From NCBI GenBank assembly GCA_002794775.1, contig NBAY01000006.1, positions 868,001 to 932,000 on the forward strand: a stretch of DNA of 64,000 nucleotides, given 5' to 3'. The translations under genes were made by a program, and so were the position numbers. This document shows positions 31,671 through 42,243 of the stretch, piece after piece. Within the stretch, counting starts at the first letter, position 1; the number at the start of each line of letters is the position of its first letter. This stretch comes from Porodaedalea pini (lineage: Eukaryota; Basidiomycota; Agaricomycetes; Hymenochaetales; Hymenochaetaceae). The notes beneath the pieces are model-generated. The model was not told where the DNA came from and did not search any database. It worked only from the letters and a program-made list of their open reading frames with translations.

Positions 31671-31790
31671 TTGCCCCCTTCGGAGGTGACATACGAAAAA
31701 TAAATAAATAAATAAATAATTGGAACGATACAGAGAAGATTAGTATGGTCCTTGCACAAGGATGACACGCGTACGCTTTTCAGAGTGGAA
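31671..31790 (+). ncRNA. U6: U6 snRNA-like gene, variant
   Basis: AATTGGAACGATACAGAGAA at 31718-31737 is the core of the spliceosomal U6 RNA, including the ACAGAGA box (31730-31736) that pairs with 5' splice sites. It continues GATTAG, then TCCTTGCACAAGGATGACACGC, the internal stem-loop. Two C-to-T changes relative to the usual AGCATGGCCCCTGC make TCCTT pair perfectly with AAGGA. The 5' end has a CCCCCTTCGGAGG stem-loop followed by an unusual AAAT tetranucleotide run before the core. The 3' end is divergent. No clear TATA box lies near -30; T-runs follow after 31820 and a partial B-box-like GGTTCG lies near 31845. It could be a working variant or a U6-derived pseudogene. Confidence 0.7.
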
Positions 31791-32168
31791 TGCACTTCGG
31801 TGCACAATATTTATTGTCGTTTTTTGTTTGATTTTTGTCCGAATGGTTCGTTTTTCTCTATTTGCGCTGAGAAATTTCGTAGGCTATGGGGTGTACAACG
31901 CTGCCACTGCCTGCATGATCGATACGCAGTGAAATCTCACTACATAGTACTGATTAGGTCCAATCGCGTTGCTGCCAAATCTTCAAGGGCATACTCATTG
32001 CTATCTTATCTTCTGTCTTGGAAGCAGATAAAAAGATTCCGAAAGCTGCGATTTACACATTCTAGAAATACAATAAGATAGCAAGAATACACACGCGACG
32101 TCTATACAAGCAGGACTATCGGAAAGCGTAATCGCAATTAAATATCTAACATCTGATGCAAGCCAACT
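31791..32168. other. Spacer 3' of U6-like locus
   Basis: The spacer is AT-rich with T-runs that could end a pol III transcript. No gene was seen. Confidence 0.45.
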
Positions 32169-34192
32169 TCACGAAGCCGTCTCCTGGCTATCATTATCAC
32201 TTACATCTTTCCGTCTCCGTGTCTGACCAGGCTGCTGCTGCTGCTGTCCCCACTCGTTCTCAAGACCATGGCTGATTCCGCGCTCGAGGTCATGAACAGG
32301 GGAGTCGAGCAGCGCCTGTTCCTCCTCCGGCAAGGCGGCCACACTGCCGTAGAGCGTCGAAGGCTTCTGCATATGCGAGCCGATGCGTGAGCGAGTGTGT
32401 GATGAGCGGTGGCGCTGGTGCTGGTGCTGGTGTCCGTGGCCAGGCTGTGGGCGATAGAGGAGGGACTGCGAGACGATAGTGACGTCGAAGAGGAGGGTGC
32501 CGCCCGAACCTAGAAGGTAACTGATAAACGTGAGCTCTGTTGTCCTGTTCGAGACGATTGAAGCAAACAGTCTACTTACGGCATGCTCTCTAAGAGGAAG
32601 GCAGTTGAGGCAGGTCGAGGTTGAGACATCATGGGCGACGCTAGTATGGAGAGGACATAGAATGTATTTCCGAGAAATGCAAAGATGAACAGGTACATCG
32701 AGAGCCCTTCTACAGATTTGCGGACGAACTAAAGAACAAGATTTAGATTTGATCGAGAAAGACTGAGAAAGCGGACGCAGACGCACATTCTTCCATATTT
32801 GGGGTAAACGAGAGGTGAGGTATAATGTTGTGCACATCCAGGCGAATATTCGACCGATGACGCGCTCTGATGAAGGGTCTTCTGGCTCCTCGCCTGCACC
32901 CTGCTCAAGCAGCAATACAACAGCAGGAGCGGCCTCAAAAGAGCTGCTTGGAAGCGGACTGGTATCTGAGACTTGATATAGCGACATCGGACGAGAAACT
33001 TCGGAAAGCACTTTGCCACGTGGATTTAAAGATACGGACTGGCTGGTTCGCGAAAACGTCCCGATCCCAAACAGAGCCCAAACACCCAGAAATACAAGAC
33101 CAACGCTCCGCTGACTTGCCCGCGAGCTCCGTCGACCATTCACCAAACTCCGAGATAGTGAGCGGCCCACCAAGTCGGCGTGTCTTTCGAGGTCGTGGAT
33201 ATCTATTGGAGAGTCCACTATCTGCCGCTGCAACGGCCTACCGCGCGCACCTACGCTTCCCACAGCACCGTCGGCAGTCCCCATATTCAACGAAGTATGC
33301 AAGGGAGTGAGCGGGGACACAGAGGTATGTGTTCGACTCCTACTTCCACCGCGACCTGACGAGTATCGCTCCCGGCTCCACGAAACGCGTTTCCTCCCAC
33401 TTTCTGAATGGAAACTGTCTGCAAGAGCAGCGAGGGCTGCCCCATCCACTTCATCTTCTGCCTCCGCCGCCTCGCTTCGTGTAATACTCGTACTGGACCG
33501 GCGATGAGTCGGCCGCGATGCGGTATCCTTCCCGTGCACATGCAGCTCTTCCTCTGAAGCGGCGAGAGCTGCAGCAATCGCGACGTCTGCCGCTGCGTTC
33601 GAGAGCTCGCGATAGTGGTGATCATTTTCCGCAGAGAACCTCCGCCCATGCGTACTATATCGCTGCGCAGGTGATGCCTCGAGTGCTCCAGATGCCTCCG
33701 TCTTCGCCGTACGTGGCATATAATAGAAATACTGACTGAAGAGCATAAAGTCCACCGAGACGAAGTAAGTGGCAAGGATCGTCTGAGCATGTTAGCACAG
33801 TTGTTCCGCCAAGACTACTTGGTAGCTCACTTGAAAGGGTAATTGATGAGTTAGAAGACATCCTACGAGGTTCGCGACGTCGCCTGAGAAACACAATAAC
33901 ACGTCAGACCGTCCTGACGATCTTCATGAACTGGATGATAACACACCGAGGAGCCAATTTAAAAGAAAAGGCAGCGCGAGGCCTTCACAAGACTGCCTTC
34001 TGACGTTCTCGAGTACCTGCCTGTGAGAAGTAGTACATGATGTCGGCGATCAGCATGTTCGCGTCATTCAGATCGCAAGAGGCGTGTTTGAAGACGCAAT
34101 GCAGCAATTGCGACTACTCACGGAAACTGTGCGCCGAGCCAGCAGCCGATCGAAGCCCAGCCAAACAGGTCGCTTAACAGACTCGAGCTCAT
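32169..34192 (-). CDS. PQ-loop vacuolar amino-acid transporter-like protein
   Basis: Six exons (34192-34122, 34020-33947, 33883-33831, 33782-32787, 32728-32580, 32520-32169) join to 564 residues. The first PQ-loop lies in the N-terminus: FGWASIGCWLGAQFP, then QVLENVRRQSCEGLALPF. The second lies near residue 400: TTLYLTSRLPQIWKN, then FVRKSVEGLSMYLF. Helices follow with YLLGSGGTLLFDVTIVSQ. A serine- and arginine-rich loop of about 200 residues separates the two halves, as in fungal YPQ/Rtc2 and human PQLC2 relatives, which export basic amino acids from the vacuole. The C-tail is hydrophilic with a short poly-Q. A LINE starts 85 bp upstream of its ATG. Confidence 0.85.
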
Positions 34193-34264
34193 CGTGTGCG
34201 TCGTCCACGTTCGACGGCGACGCACGATGTACGGGCAAGCGCACAGGAGTGCTCGACTTGGGGT

Positions 34265-34276
34265 AGATCTACGCAC
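34265..34276. repeat. 12-bp target site duplication of LINE copy 2, left
   Basis: agatctacgcac is repeated exactly at 40559-40570 and bounds the LINE. Confidence 0.9.
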
Positions 34277-34350
34277 TTCTTGATCTCCTACCATCACCAT
34301 CTGGATCGTGGGAAACTTGCAGTCAACTCGTTATTTCTCTCCCAATTGCC

Positions 34351-36585
34351 ATGGACAACAAGATGTTGACCAGGGCTAAAGCTTCTCTTAACAAGACAAA
34401 GTCTTACCGTTCCCTTGTCAATCCCAAGGACCCCACCAAGTGTGAGGAGTGTAAACAGGATCTCCCCTATCACAGTCGCCAGTGTGTTAGTGGGACCGCC
34501 AAGCTATGTGTCACTTGTGGTCGCGACAAGACCTACAACCACGATGACAACGTATGCGCTCAAGTTCAAGCCAATCGTGCCAAATGGTCTCCCGATGTCG
34601 AAGCGGACGAACATGCCGCTAAACTACGCAAACAAGGGGACCTCCCCCCTACCCCGGATATCGAATCGCAGAACACCCTTAAGCGTTCCAACTCAGAGGA
34701 AGAACATGCGGCCATCCCGCCCCCTGCCCGTATTGACGATGACGCTATGGAGGACGACCTGTACATACCGGACGAGCATCCTAGTCAGGCCCCGCAGGTC
34801 GACAACGTTATGGACGATATCGATGAAATGTACAATCCGGACATCGCCGAGAAGATCAACAGTTCCTTCGCCGATCTCACCAAAGAGACCATCAATACCA
34901 TTAGCACGCTCATCACCCAACCAACGTGGTCTGCTGACAAACCCTGGTTCGAGGACCCAAACCGTGCTGGGTCTATCCTCGCCAATATAGGATCCAATCT
35001 AGTTTCCTGGATAAACAAGTCCAACACCCTGGACGACGAAACTAACCTCAGCAACGCAGCCAATGAAAGCCTAGAGGCTTTCCATTCCACATTCCGTATC
35101 CATTCCCCTTCATTTAAACATGTATTTGAAAACATCCAGGTTAGCAGTCAGACCATCCGCGATCAAGAAATCACGGACACCATGCATTCAATGTCCCGAT
35201 CGATCCAACATCTCTCAGCGGTCGTCTCATCTATTTCGGAGAAAACCAACAACATCGAAAAACAACTTTCTGACGTTCCTGTTTCTACTGTTCGCCCGTC
35301 CGTATCTACTAACGCTATTCATAACAAACAACAGAAAATCCTACCGGACCCCCTTGGGGCTCGCTTTGTTCACGACCCTAAGTTTCCCCCCCCCGGCCCG
35401 ATTACCAAACAACACGTTCCGGTTCCCAAAAACGGCAAAACCGAGTATGCTGCTGCTATCGCCAAGACCCGAGTTCCAGGCTCGGGCTTCCGCATGACCA
35501 CTGAGGGCGTCATCATCGCTCCCGACGGATACGCTCATTCGGAACATAACGCCCCTCGAGGCTCCCAGACCCAAATTCATTACCCACCTGTCGCGGCCGT
35601 TGACACGGACCAAGATGGGTTCACGAGAGTAACTTACGCGAAAGCAGCGCAAAAGAAACCTAAGACTACCCCTACTAAGGTAGTTCGCATAACTGATCAG
35701 AACCCCCAAGGGGAAATCTCGACAGTCCCCATCAACCGGTCTAACGGATCGGTCAACACCCGCGTTCGCAATGTTCGGCAAATTTTCTTCTCACTCCCGG
35801 GAGACCTGGCTGTCCGCCCGTCCCCATTATCCGTTAAAAATGCAGTGCGAGCGGGCCTGAAAGGCAACCCGTCCTTTAAGCACTTGGTTATCCTGAACGT
35901 CGAATATACTTCCAACAGTAACCTACTAATCGCGTTCACCAACATCCGTCCCGACTTCGACTCTCAGCATGGCGCACTCGTCTCCCAATTAAACCGAATT
36001 ATCAACATCTCTGGAGCCAAAGCGTTCACCCCGTCGCCCCAATTCAAGATGGTTATCCCTGGCGTCCCAGTGTTCGACAAGGATACTAACCTCATTTACT
36101 CTGAAAAGGATCTTAGCGACGAAATCTCTTCCTTACCTCAATTCGAAGGAAAGGAATTTATGTTCCCTCCTCGGTTCATGTCATCCATCGAGCGCCTAAA
36201 CCAACGTGATTTCTGTAACGTGTCGGTCGTCCTCAAAGACGACGCTAGGTTATGTTTCGATCACTTCTTCTTGCATAACAACAGGTCAATTCCCGTCTTT
36301 GGCGTCATTCGCCGACTCGAGGAAATGAAAGCTCGTCCCACCACCAACCAATGCGACAACTGCCATCGCTTGGGACACTCCACCGCTAGGTGCAGATCAG
36401 TAGCCCGTTGCGCGATCTGCTCAGAACCACATCGTACTGCGGTCCATGTTGCCAAATGCGCATCATGCACGGCTTCCAATAATCTTCAGTGCGAGCATTT
36501 CGCCCTGTGCATCAACTGCCAGGGCAACCATAGCGCCCGATCACCAGAGTGTCCAGCTCGCCGGAACTATCGATCCCCCTACTAA
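34351..36585 (+). CDS. LINE ORF1, nucleic-acid binding protein
   Basis: It is 744 residues. The N-terminal region (about 30-75) has cysteine pairs CEEC and CVTCGRDKTYNHDDNVC. A long acidic and serine-rich middle follows, then a folded region (about 480-650) including VRQIFFSLPGDLAVRP. The C-terminal knuckles are CDNCHRLGHSTARC, CAICSEPHRTAVHVAKC, CEHFALC and CINCQGNHSARSPEC, as in Gag-like ORF1 proteins that package the element RNA. It ends TAC TAA, five bases before the ORF2 ATG. Confidence 0.93.
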   Translation: MDNKMLTRAKASLNKTKSYRSLVNPKDPTKCEECKQDLPYHSRQCVSGTAKLCVTCGRDKTYNHDDNVCAQVQANRAKWSPDVEADEHAAKLRKQGDLPPTPDIESQNTLKRSNSEEEHAAIPPPARIDDDAMEDDLYIPDEHPSQAPQVDNVMDDIDEMYNPDIAEKINSSFADLTKETINTISTLITQPTWSADKPWFEDPNRAGSILANIGSNLVSWINKSNTLDDETNLSNAANESLEAFHSTFRIHSPSFKHVFENIQVSSQTIRDQEITDTMHSMSRSIQHLSAVVSSISEKTNNIEKQLSDVPVSTVRPSVSTNAIHNKQQKILPDPLGARFVHDPKFPPPGPITKQHVPVPKNGKTEYAAAIAKTRVPGSGFRMTTEGVIIAPDGYAHSEHNAPRGSQTQIHYPPVAAVDTDQDGFTRVTYAKAAQKKPKTTPTKVVRITDQNPQGEISTVPINRSNGSVNTRVRNVRQIFFSLPGDLAVRPSPLSVKNAVRAGLKGNPSFKHLVILNVEYTSNSNLLIAFTNIRPDFDSQHGALVSQLNRIINISGAKAFTPSPQFKMVIPGVPVFDKDTNLIYSEKDLSDEISSLPQFEGKEFMFPPRFMSSIERLNQRDFCNVSVVLKDDARLCFDHFFLHNNRSIPVFGVIRRLEEMKARPTTNQCDNCHRLGHSTARCRSVARCAICSEPHRTAVHVAKCASCTASNNLQCEHFALCINCQGNHSARSPECPARRNYRSPY

Positions 36586-36590
36586 TCTGA

Positions 36591-39500
36591 ATGACGGACA
36601 CGATTTCTGTTTTTTCTCTAAACATTCGAAATTCCGAGCCCACTTTTGACTATCTATTACGCGCCTTTTCTTCCACACACGTCGCTCCTGATATTCTTTG
36701 TTTTCAGGAGATCCCGACTGTTTATTCTATCATCCCTTCCAAAACTTCCTCGGCCGGCTCCCGAGTCTTCAATATTCGCAATTACGCTCCTTATATCGCC
36801 TTTCGTCCTTCTTCTCCCGACAAGCCTAAAGTGTGTACTTTGGTACACCCTCGCATCGCCCATCGCGTTTCTCTCTACGTTCCCCCTCACTCATCCCCTA
36901 ACATTTTGGTCGTTTCCATCACACGAGGCGACTTATCCCCCTTATTGCTCTGGAACGCTTACAGCTCCCCTTCATTGCATGAATTCGAAAACCCCTTCCC
37001 GCGCCTAGACTTCCCATCTAATATTTTGGTCGGTGATTTTAACCGTCATTCGGACATCTGGTCCTTCCCAGACCAATCCTCTTATTTTGATCGTTCATCA
37101 CATCTCGTCGACTGGATCAACGAGAATGATCTAATCGTCTGCAACCCGCCAGACCAATATACTTATTTTCAACGGTCTTCAGGTTACAAGTCCATTATCG
37201 ACCTTATTATCGCCTCGAACGATTTCGCCCCCTCTCTTTTACACAACATTTCTATTTCAGATCCCTCTCTTGACATTTCTTCTGATCACCGCCCTTTGCG
37301 GTTTTCTTTTAACGTTAACATTTTACATGCAGAACCGCAACCCCCCCTTCGTTCCATTCGCGCTCGCGATCTACCTACTTTCATTTCGGAATTTTGTGAA
37401 TCCAACCTCTTCCCCTTCTCTCTAGCAGGGATCGACACCGCTAAGGCGCTGCACGACCTTCTTTTCTTACTTAACAACTCCATTTCAGAGTTCGCCACCC
37501 TCTTTCTTCAGAAACGGAAAGCCCGTTCGTACTTTGGCCCCAACAATTGGTGGTCCGAAGCGTGTTCCCGCTTGTATCGCGAACATTGCCGCAGTCCCAG
37601 CCTCGATTCTAAAAAGCGCCTCCACGCCGAAATAACCCGAGCCAAAAACGCTTTCTATGGCTCCCGCCTTCAGCAATCAGACACACGCTCGGTGTGGCAC
37701 AACCAACATCTGGGTACAGCGCGTCGACGCGCACCCATTGGCGCTCTCCGTATGTCGAATGGCACCTTCACCACGACTGAAGCCGATAAAGCGTCCCTCT
37801 TTCGAGAAACATTCTTTCCCGCTCTAGCGCGCCCGCAGGAGAACATTCCCCTTCCTGCTCTCCGCGACATCCACCCGATCGAAATGAAGGACATACATGC
37901 CGCATTTCAGGGCATTGATCAGGAAACGAGTCCTGGCAACAGCCACATCTCGTACAAGCATTTGGAGCTTCTAATCGAACACCAAGGGCAGTTTTTTGTC
38001 GACCTCTTTTCGCTGTGTTTAAGACTCGGCCACTTTCCACTTTCTTTCAAGACCTCATTGGTCACCTTTATTCCTAAACCCAAACGCTCCGACTTTACAG
38101 TTCCTCGGGCGTTTCGACCGATTACCCTGGTTGATACCATCGGTAAACTTTTCGAACGCGTTCTGTTTAATTTTCTTCAACCCTTTTTTGAACTTAACAA
38201 CCTTCTTCCTGATTCTCAACACGGCTGCCGAAAACATCGGTCTTCACTTACCGCTTGCTATGAACTGCTTTCCACCATCCTTAACCAACCTTTTATTGTC
38301 GCCACTACCGACGGGCTTGGTACCCTGCATACCCGACATCGTTACCTCATCACTTCCATCCTTACGGTTGACATCCAAGGTTTTTTCGATAACATTTCGC
38401 ATAACCTTCTTCTCTCCAAACTCATTCGTTCTAACGTTCATTCGAACATTATTCATGTCCTATCTTCTTGGTTACGTGACCGCCCAATCTCCTTTCATTT
38501 CAATAATTCCTTTTTTCCTCCTTTCATTAAACCCAACCGCGGTGTCCCTCAAGGGTCCCCGCTGTCTCCGCTCATTTCTATTTTCGCGGCTGCGGACGTC
38601 ATCACCGCCTATAACACTCGTTTCGGTCCCCATCGCCCTTTATTGGCGTACATGGACGACCACCTTCTCTATTCTCGCTCCCTCAGCATTTCAACCAATT
38701 TAACCCGACTTCGTAATCAATTCCACTTTCTTTCGCTTCAATTCGAATCCATCGGTTTATCCATAGACCCCGATGCAATCGAACTTCTTCACATCATCCC
38801 TCATCGTGCTGTAGCCGCATATACTTTTCGCTCCTTTTTAACCAACTCACCCGCTTCTTCCCAAGCTGTTCTGTCTTTACACAACAACCGCGTCATCCCT
38901 CCTTCACAACACCTTACATGGCTGGGCATCATTTTTTCGTATGACCTTTCGCCCAAACTCCATTTCGAATCCCGGGCAAACAAAGCCCTTTCTACCCTTC
39001 ATCAGCGCCATTTCCTTTTCAACCGGCGCAATGGCGCATATTTCCAATATGCTCGCTTGCTTTATTTCGGTCTAATCCGATCTGTCGCCATCTATGGCGC
39101 CGTTCTTTTCCCTGAGTCTTCATTTATTACTTCCATCCTTCAACGAACTCAATATCGTTCTCTTCACGTTATTTTTCACAATAGTATCTCGCCGAGTGTG
39201 GCCGAGTCTTTTTTATCGTGCCCACCGCTTCCTCTTTTCATCCGTTCACTTTCACAACGTTTTCTCTTATCATATTTTTCCCATTCCAAGCATAACCCAG
39301 TTCCTAATCAATATTTATCCTCGACCCTCCTTCCTGATATACGCATTCCCAAAGAAACGTCGTTCCGATCACTCACTCCTATTCATTCACGCCTCATTAT
39401 GACCCCCATTCCTACTGTAGCACAACGACCTCAGGCTATCCGCTCGTTCAATTCCTTTTTCCTGCACCCTCCCCCTTTCCAATATTTCATCTTCACTGAC

Positions 39501-40418
39501 GGTTCTATCATCCCAGATGCCGACGGTCACCACAACGGCGGCCACGGTTTCGTCATCATGCATAATCAACAAGAACTCGCTGTCTTTTCCTCAGCAGCGC
39601 ACTCTCGTTCAAACATTTTGTTTGAAGAGCAGGAAGCGCTCATCGCAGCTATGCGCCGTATATCATCTCTCCTTGCGAAATGCTCCACTCCGGTCCACAT
39701 CCATATAGTCTCCGACTCGCTCAATTGCGTCCAGCTCATCTTTTCAGATGACGCCCGTCATGCCGACTTCATAATCCTGTTCCGCCGTTTATGCGGGATC
39801 TTTCTAGCCCTTCACCACGAGTCATCCCACATCGCTATTCAATGGCTCCCTTCCCACCGGGGAGTTCTGGGCAACTCTAAAGCCGATAAACTGGCAAAGG
39901 ACGCAGCATCCAACCCTCATCGGGAGACCATACCGGACTCTCTCCCCAATCTAATGGCGCAAGTACACCTCGATCTACTTCGAGACTGGAAAGCCAAAAT
40001 CGTAAACTTACAGGGACACCGCTCTATCATGGAGCCGTCTTCCTTTATCCTCCACCCAACCCGATCTTTGCATCGGTTTCTGAAGATTTCACCTCGGAAG
40101 ATGATACACCGCACGGTTCTTTCACGCGCCGCCAGCATCATGCTGAACGCGCTCGATTTGCATGACCGAGACCTCGACCCACGTTGCCCGGACCCTTCGT
40201 GCATCAAACATGATGTCCGTCATTCTCTTAACGTCTGCCCTTATTTTGCGCAAGTTCGCAACGGTCTTTTTCGTCATCGATCTCTACCATTGTCCTTTTC
40301 TGACTGGTTTCGCCCCAATAACTTTCTACTCCTTTTAAAATTCGCCTATTTTTCATTTCGTCGCCCACCGGACAGTATGCCACTCTTATCTGATTTACCC
40401 CCATCCTTCTACCTCTAG
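36591..40418 (+). CDS. LINE ORF2: endonuclease, RT and RNase H
   Basis: It is a 1275-residue polyprotein. An AP-type endonuclease occupies about 1-230: LNIRN, CFQEIP, GDFNRHSDIW, SDHRPLRF. Reverse transcriptase lies at about 470-760: FRPITLVDTIGKLFERVL, TVDIQGFFDNISH, GVPQGSPLSPLIS and the active site YMDD. RNase H lies at about 960-1110: FTDGS, EEQEALIAA, VSDSLN, and QWLPSHRGVLGNSKADKLA. A Cys/His cluster CPDPSCIKHDVRHSLNVC follows. It would nick a chromosomal target and copy the LINE RNA into it. The codon just before the ATG is an in-frame TGA, so ORF2 is not fused to ORF1 and needs its own start, probably by reinitiation. Confidence 0.96.
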   Translation: MTDTISVFSLNIRNSEPTFDYLLRAFSSTHVAPDILCFQEIPTVYSIIPSKTSSAGSRVFNIRNYAPYIAFRPSSPDKPKVCTLVHPRIAHRVSLYVPPHSSPNILVVSITRGDLSPLLLWNAYSSPSLHEFENPFPRLDFPSNILVGDFNRHSDIWSFPDQSSYFDRSSHLVDWINENDLIVCNPPDQYTYFQRSSGYKSIIDLIIASNDFAPSLLHNISISDPSLDISSDHRPLRFSFNVNILHAEPQPPLRSIRARDLPTFISEFCESNLFPFSLAGIDTAKALHDLLFLLNNSISEFATLFLQKRKARSYFGPNNWWSEACSRLYREHCRSPSLDSKKRLHAEITRAKNAFYGSRLQQSDTRSVWHNQHLGTARRRAPIGALRMSNGTFTTTEADKASLFRETFFPALARPQENIPLPALRDIHPIEMKDIHAAFQGIDQETSPGNSHISYKHLELLIEHQGQFFVDLFSLCLRLGHFPLSFKTSLVTFIPKPKRSDFTVPRAFRPITLVDTIGKLFERVLFNFLQPFFELNNLLPDSQHGCRKHRSSLTACYELLSTILNQPFIVATTDGLGTLHTRHRYLITSILTVDIQGFFDNISHNLLLSKLIRSNVHSNIIHVLSSWLRDRPISFHFNNSFFPPFIKPNRGVPQGSPLSPLISIFAAADVITAYNTRFGPHRPLLAYMDDHLLYSRSLSISTNLTRLRNQFHFLSLQFESIGLSIDPDAIELLHIIPHRAVAAYTFRSFLTNSPASSQAVLSLHNNRVIPPSQHLTWLGIIFSYDLSPKLHFESRANKALSTLHQRHFLFNRRNGAYFQYARLLYFGLIRSVAIYGAVLFPESSFITSILQRTQYRSLHVIFHNSISPSVAESFLSCPPLPLFIRSLSQRFLLSYFSHSKHNPVPNQYLSSTLLPDIRIPKETSFRSLTPIHSRLIMTPIPTVAQRPQAIRSFNSFFLHPPPFQYFIFTDGSIIPDADGHHNGGHGFVIMHNQQELAVFSSAAHSRSNILFEEQEALIAAMRRISSLLAKCSTPVHIHIVSDSLNCVQLIFSDDARHADFIILFRRLCGIFLALHHESSHIAIQWLPSHRGVLGNSKADKLAKDAASNPHRETIPDSLPNLMAQVHLDLLRDWKAKIVNLQGHRSIMEPSSFILHPTRSLHRFLKISPRKMIHRTVLSRAASIMLNALDLHDRDLDPRCPDPSCIKHDVRHSLNVCPYFAQVRNGLFRHRSLPLSFSDWFRPNNFLLLLKFAYFSFRRPPDSMPLLSDLPPSFYL

Positions 40419-40558
40419 TTACTATCCCTATCACATACAAACACAGTACTTACATCGCTACGATCACACACCATTCACGCACTACGTAGTTTAGCTTTAG
40501 TTTCCGTTGTTTCCCGCGCGGTTGGTAGTCTGTTTCGAGTAGATAGCAGAGATTATAA

Positions 40559-40570
40559 AGATCTACGCAC
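40559..40570. repeat. 12-bp target site duplication of LINE copy 2, right
   Basis: agatctacgcac matches 34265-34276. Confidence 0.9.
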
Positions 40571-40725
40571 GTGCGCATTCTTGATCAGGTGACAAGAACG
40601 CGTCGCGGTCATTTTCTTTACTTGCAGGCCTGATTACTTTCCTCCAACGTGTCGTTGTTTACAAGCTACAAGTGGATATCGAACTCCTTAGAGGAGATGG
40701 ACAGATTTGAGTCTAGTTGTCTGTC

Positions 40726-42243
40726 TCAAGATGATTTCGCCTCTACAACCTCTAACCTCTGCATCACCTCACGCTCCCACTCACGCCACCCATCCGCATT
40801 GGGCTCCTCCACACCACGACTCTCCAATGCACGCGCGAATACGTCCCATGGAATGCATCCATGCTCTTTCATCCTCTCCTCTGAGTTCGCCTCCACAGAC
40901 TGTTCCTCTACCGAAGCCTTAGAGGAATCATCGGCGGTCACAGCAATATCGGCAGCAGCTGGAAGAGAATGACTGTCTGGAAGTATAGGAGTAGATGTCG
41001 CCGTTGAGGGCGCGAGGACGAACCGCCCCTGACGGGATCGTGTGAGCGTGACGACGTGCGCTGCAGATCCGAGAGCGTGCCCGAGATCGTGGGCGATACT
41101 CCGTACGTACGTCCCGCCCGATACGCGCATGCTGAGTACGAACGCCGGCGGACGCTCTGCCACTTTCTTCTCATTTGTTTTCTCAGACTCAACGCTATCA
41201 CCGTCCTCCTTATTGACCGTAACAGTCTCATCTCCAGATAGTGTCCTTTGCTCAGGCTCGTCCTTGATCACAGCATCAACAGGTATCTCGACGCCTCTCA
41301 GCGCCTTTTCCATTTTTTCCCGCTCCTCGTCCGTAAACCTCTTCGCCGGGAAGTTATACGAGTGATCTGACCCGGGAATCCAATGCGTGAGCTCGAGTGC
41401 GTGCACAGTGACGGGTCGCCGCTCGATGGGCCTCGGAAGGGGCAACCCCTTCCGCGCATACTCGTACAGTGGCATGCCATCCATTTTCAACGCTGAAAAT
41501 CTGAGGACGGAACAACAACACATAAGAGGGAGAGAGAGGAAGTCTGGAAGTAAGTGAATGTAACGCACACCGGCGGAGCCTGCTGGATTTCTCCACGAAA
41601 CTGTTCGAGGGCAGCTTCGACGCTCTCCCTCGTAACGTGCCGCCATGGCGCGGTGCGTACCTGCGCACCCTCACTGTCGTAAGTGTCCGTTTCGCATCCA
41701 AGCAAGCACGTCGTCCTGTATTCCTTGCAAAATCCAAGCCTTTTTCCTCAATATAATATAGCAGTGCAGGAAAAAAGCCGGAAAGTGACGCACCTTGACG
41801 CAGTCGAGAAACTCGCCCAGCTTTTTGGTGCCCTTGTTTACACCGACAACTGAGATAATACGATACGATAAGCTAGATGCAAACCGACCTGAGAGTACGG
41901 ACATACCAAGAACTCCATCTGCGAGTGGATCCAGCGTCCCACCCTGCCCCATCTTCGCCTCGACACCCTTCCCCTTCCGTCCCCCCTTCCCCCTGCGTGC
42001 TTTCCGATTTTCCCCTTCATCATCATCACCGCCCTCAGCATACAGCTTCTCCGCGTTCGCCTTCGCGGCGCCGGTCTCCACGAAGAGGCGGGATGCCGAG
42101 ACGAGGCGCTTCAAGTCGTTAATGACCGCCATGGACGAAGGCCCAGAGGGCTTCGCGACTCCGAATAATGCGGAGGTAGGTAGCTGGGGGAGAGTGGCCT
42201 TGGGCATTTTTAAGAGGTGACGATAGAGAATACGCGCACTCAT
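40726..42243 (-). CDS. PUS4: tRNA pseudouridine-55 synthase (TruB/Pus4)
   Basis: Four exons (42243-41907, 41849-41794, 41723-41569, 41500-40726) give 440 residues. It makes pseudouridine 55 in the T-loop of tRNAs. Family marks are FGVAKPSGPSSMAVINDLKR, the catalytic GTLDPLADGVL with its aspartate, GVNKGTKKLGEFLDC, YRTTCLLGCETDTYD, QAPPVFSALKMDGMPLYEYAR and VSGGTYVRSIAHDLG. A basic, acidic insertion (GDDDEGENRKARRGKGGRK) interrupts the N-terminal region and there is a long fungal C-terminal extension ending MQRLEVVEAKSS. A second ATG at 42207 (MPKATL) is as good a start and may remove a short mitochondrial-like leader (MSARILYRHLLK). Confidence 0.9.

Larger units (their letters stand above)
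34277..40558 (+). mobile_element. LINE copy 2 (Tad-like), complete
   Basis: This is a 6.28 kb non-LTR retrotransposon with two uninterrupted ORFs, a 74-bp 5' UTR, a 140-bp 3' UTR and a 12-bp target duplication. ORF1 has zinc knuckles. ORF2 has an apurinic-type endonuclease, RT and RNase H, which is the Tad clade layout. There is no poly-A tail; the element ends ...agagattata at the duplication. Both ORFs are intact, so it may be active or very young. It sits head to head with the PQ-loop gene. Confidence 0.93.

Noticed and set aside
31840..31855. GGTTCG as an internal tRNA-like B box or a tRNA gene
   Set aside because: Only part of the consensus is present and there is no cloverleaf around it. 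It is kept only as a possible downstream element of the U6-like locus.
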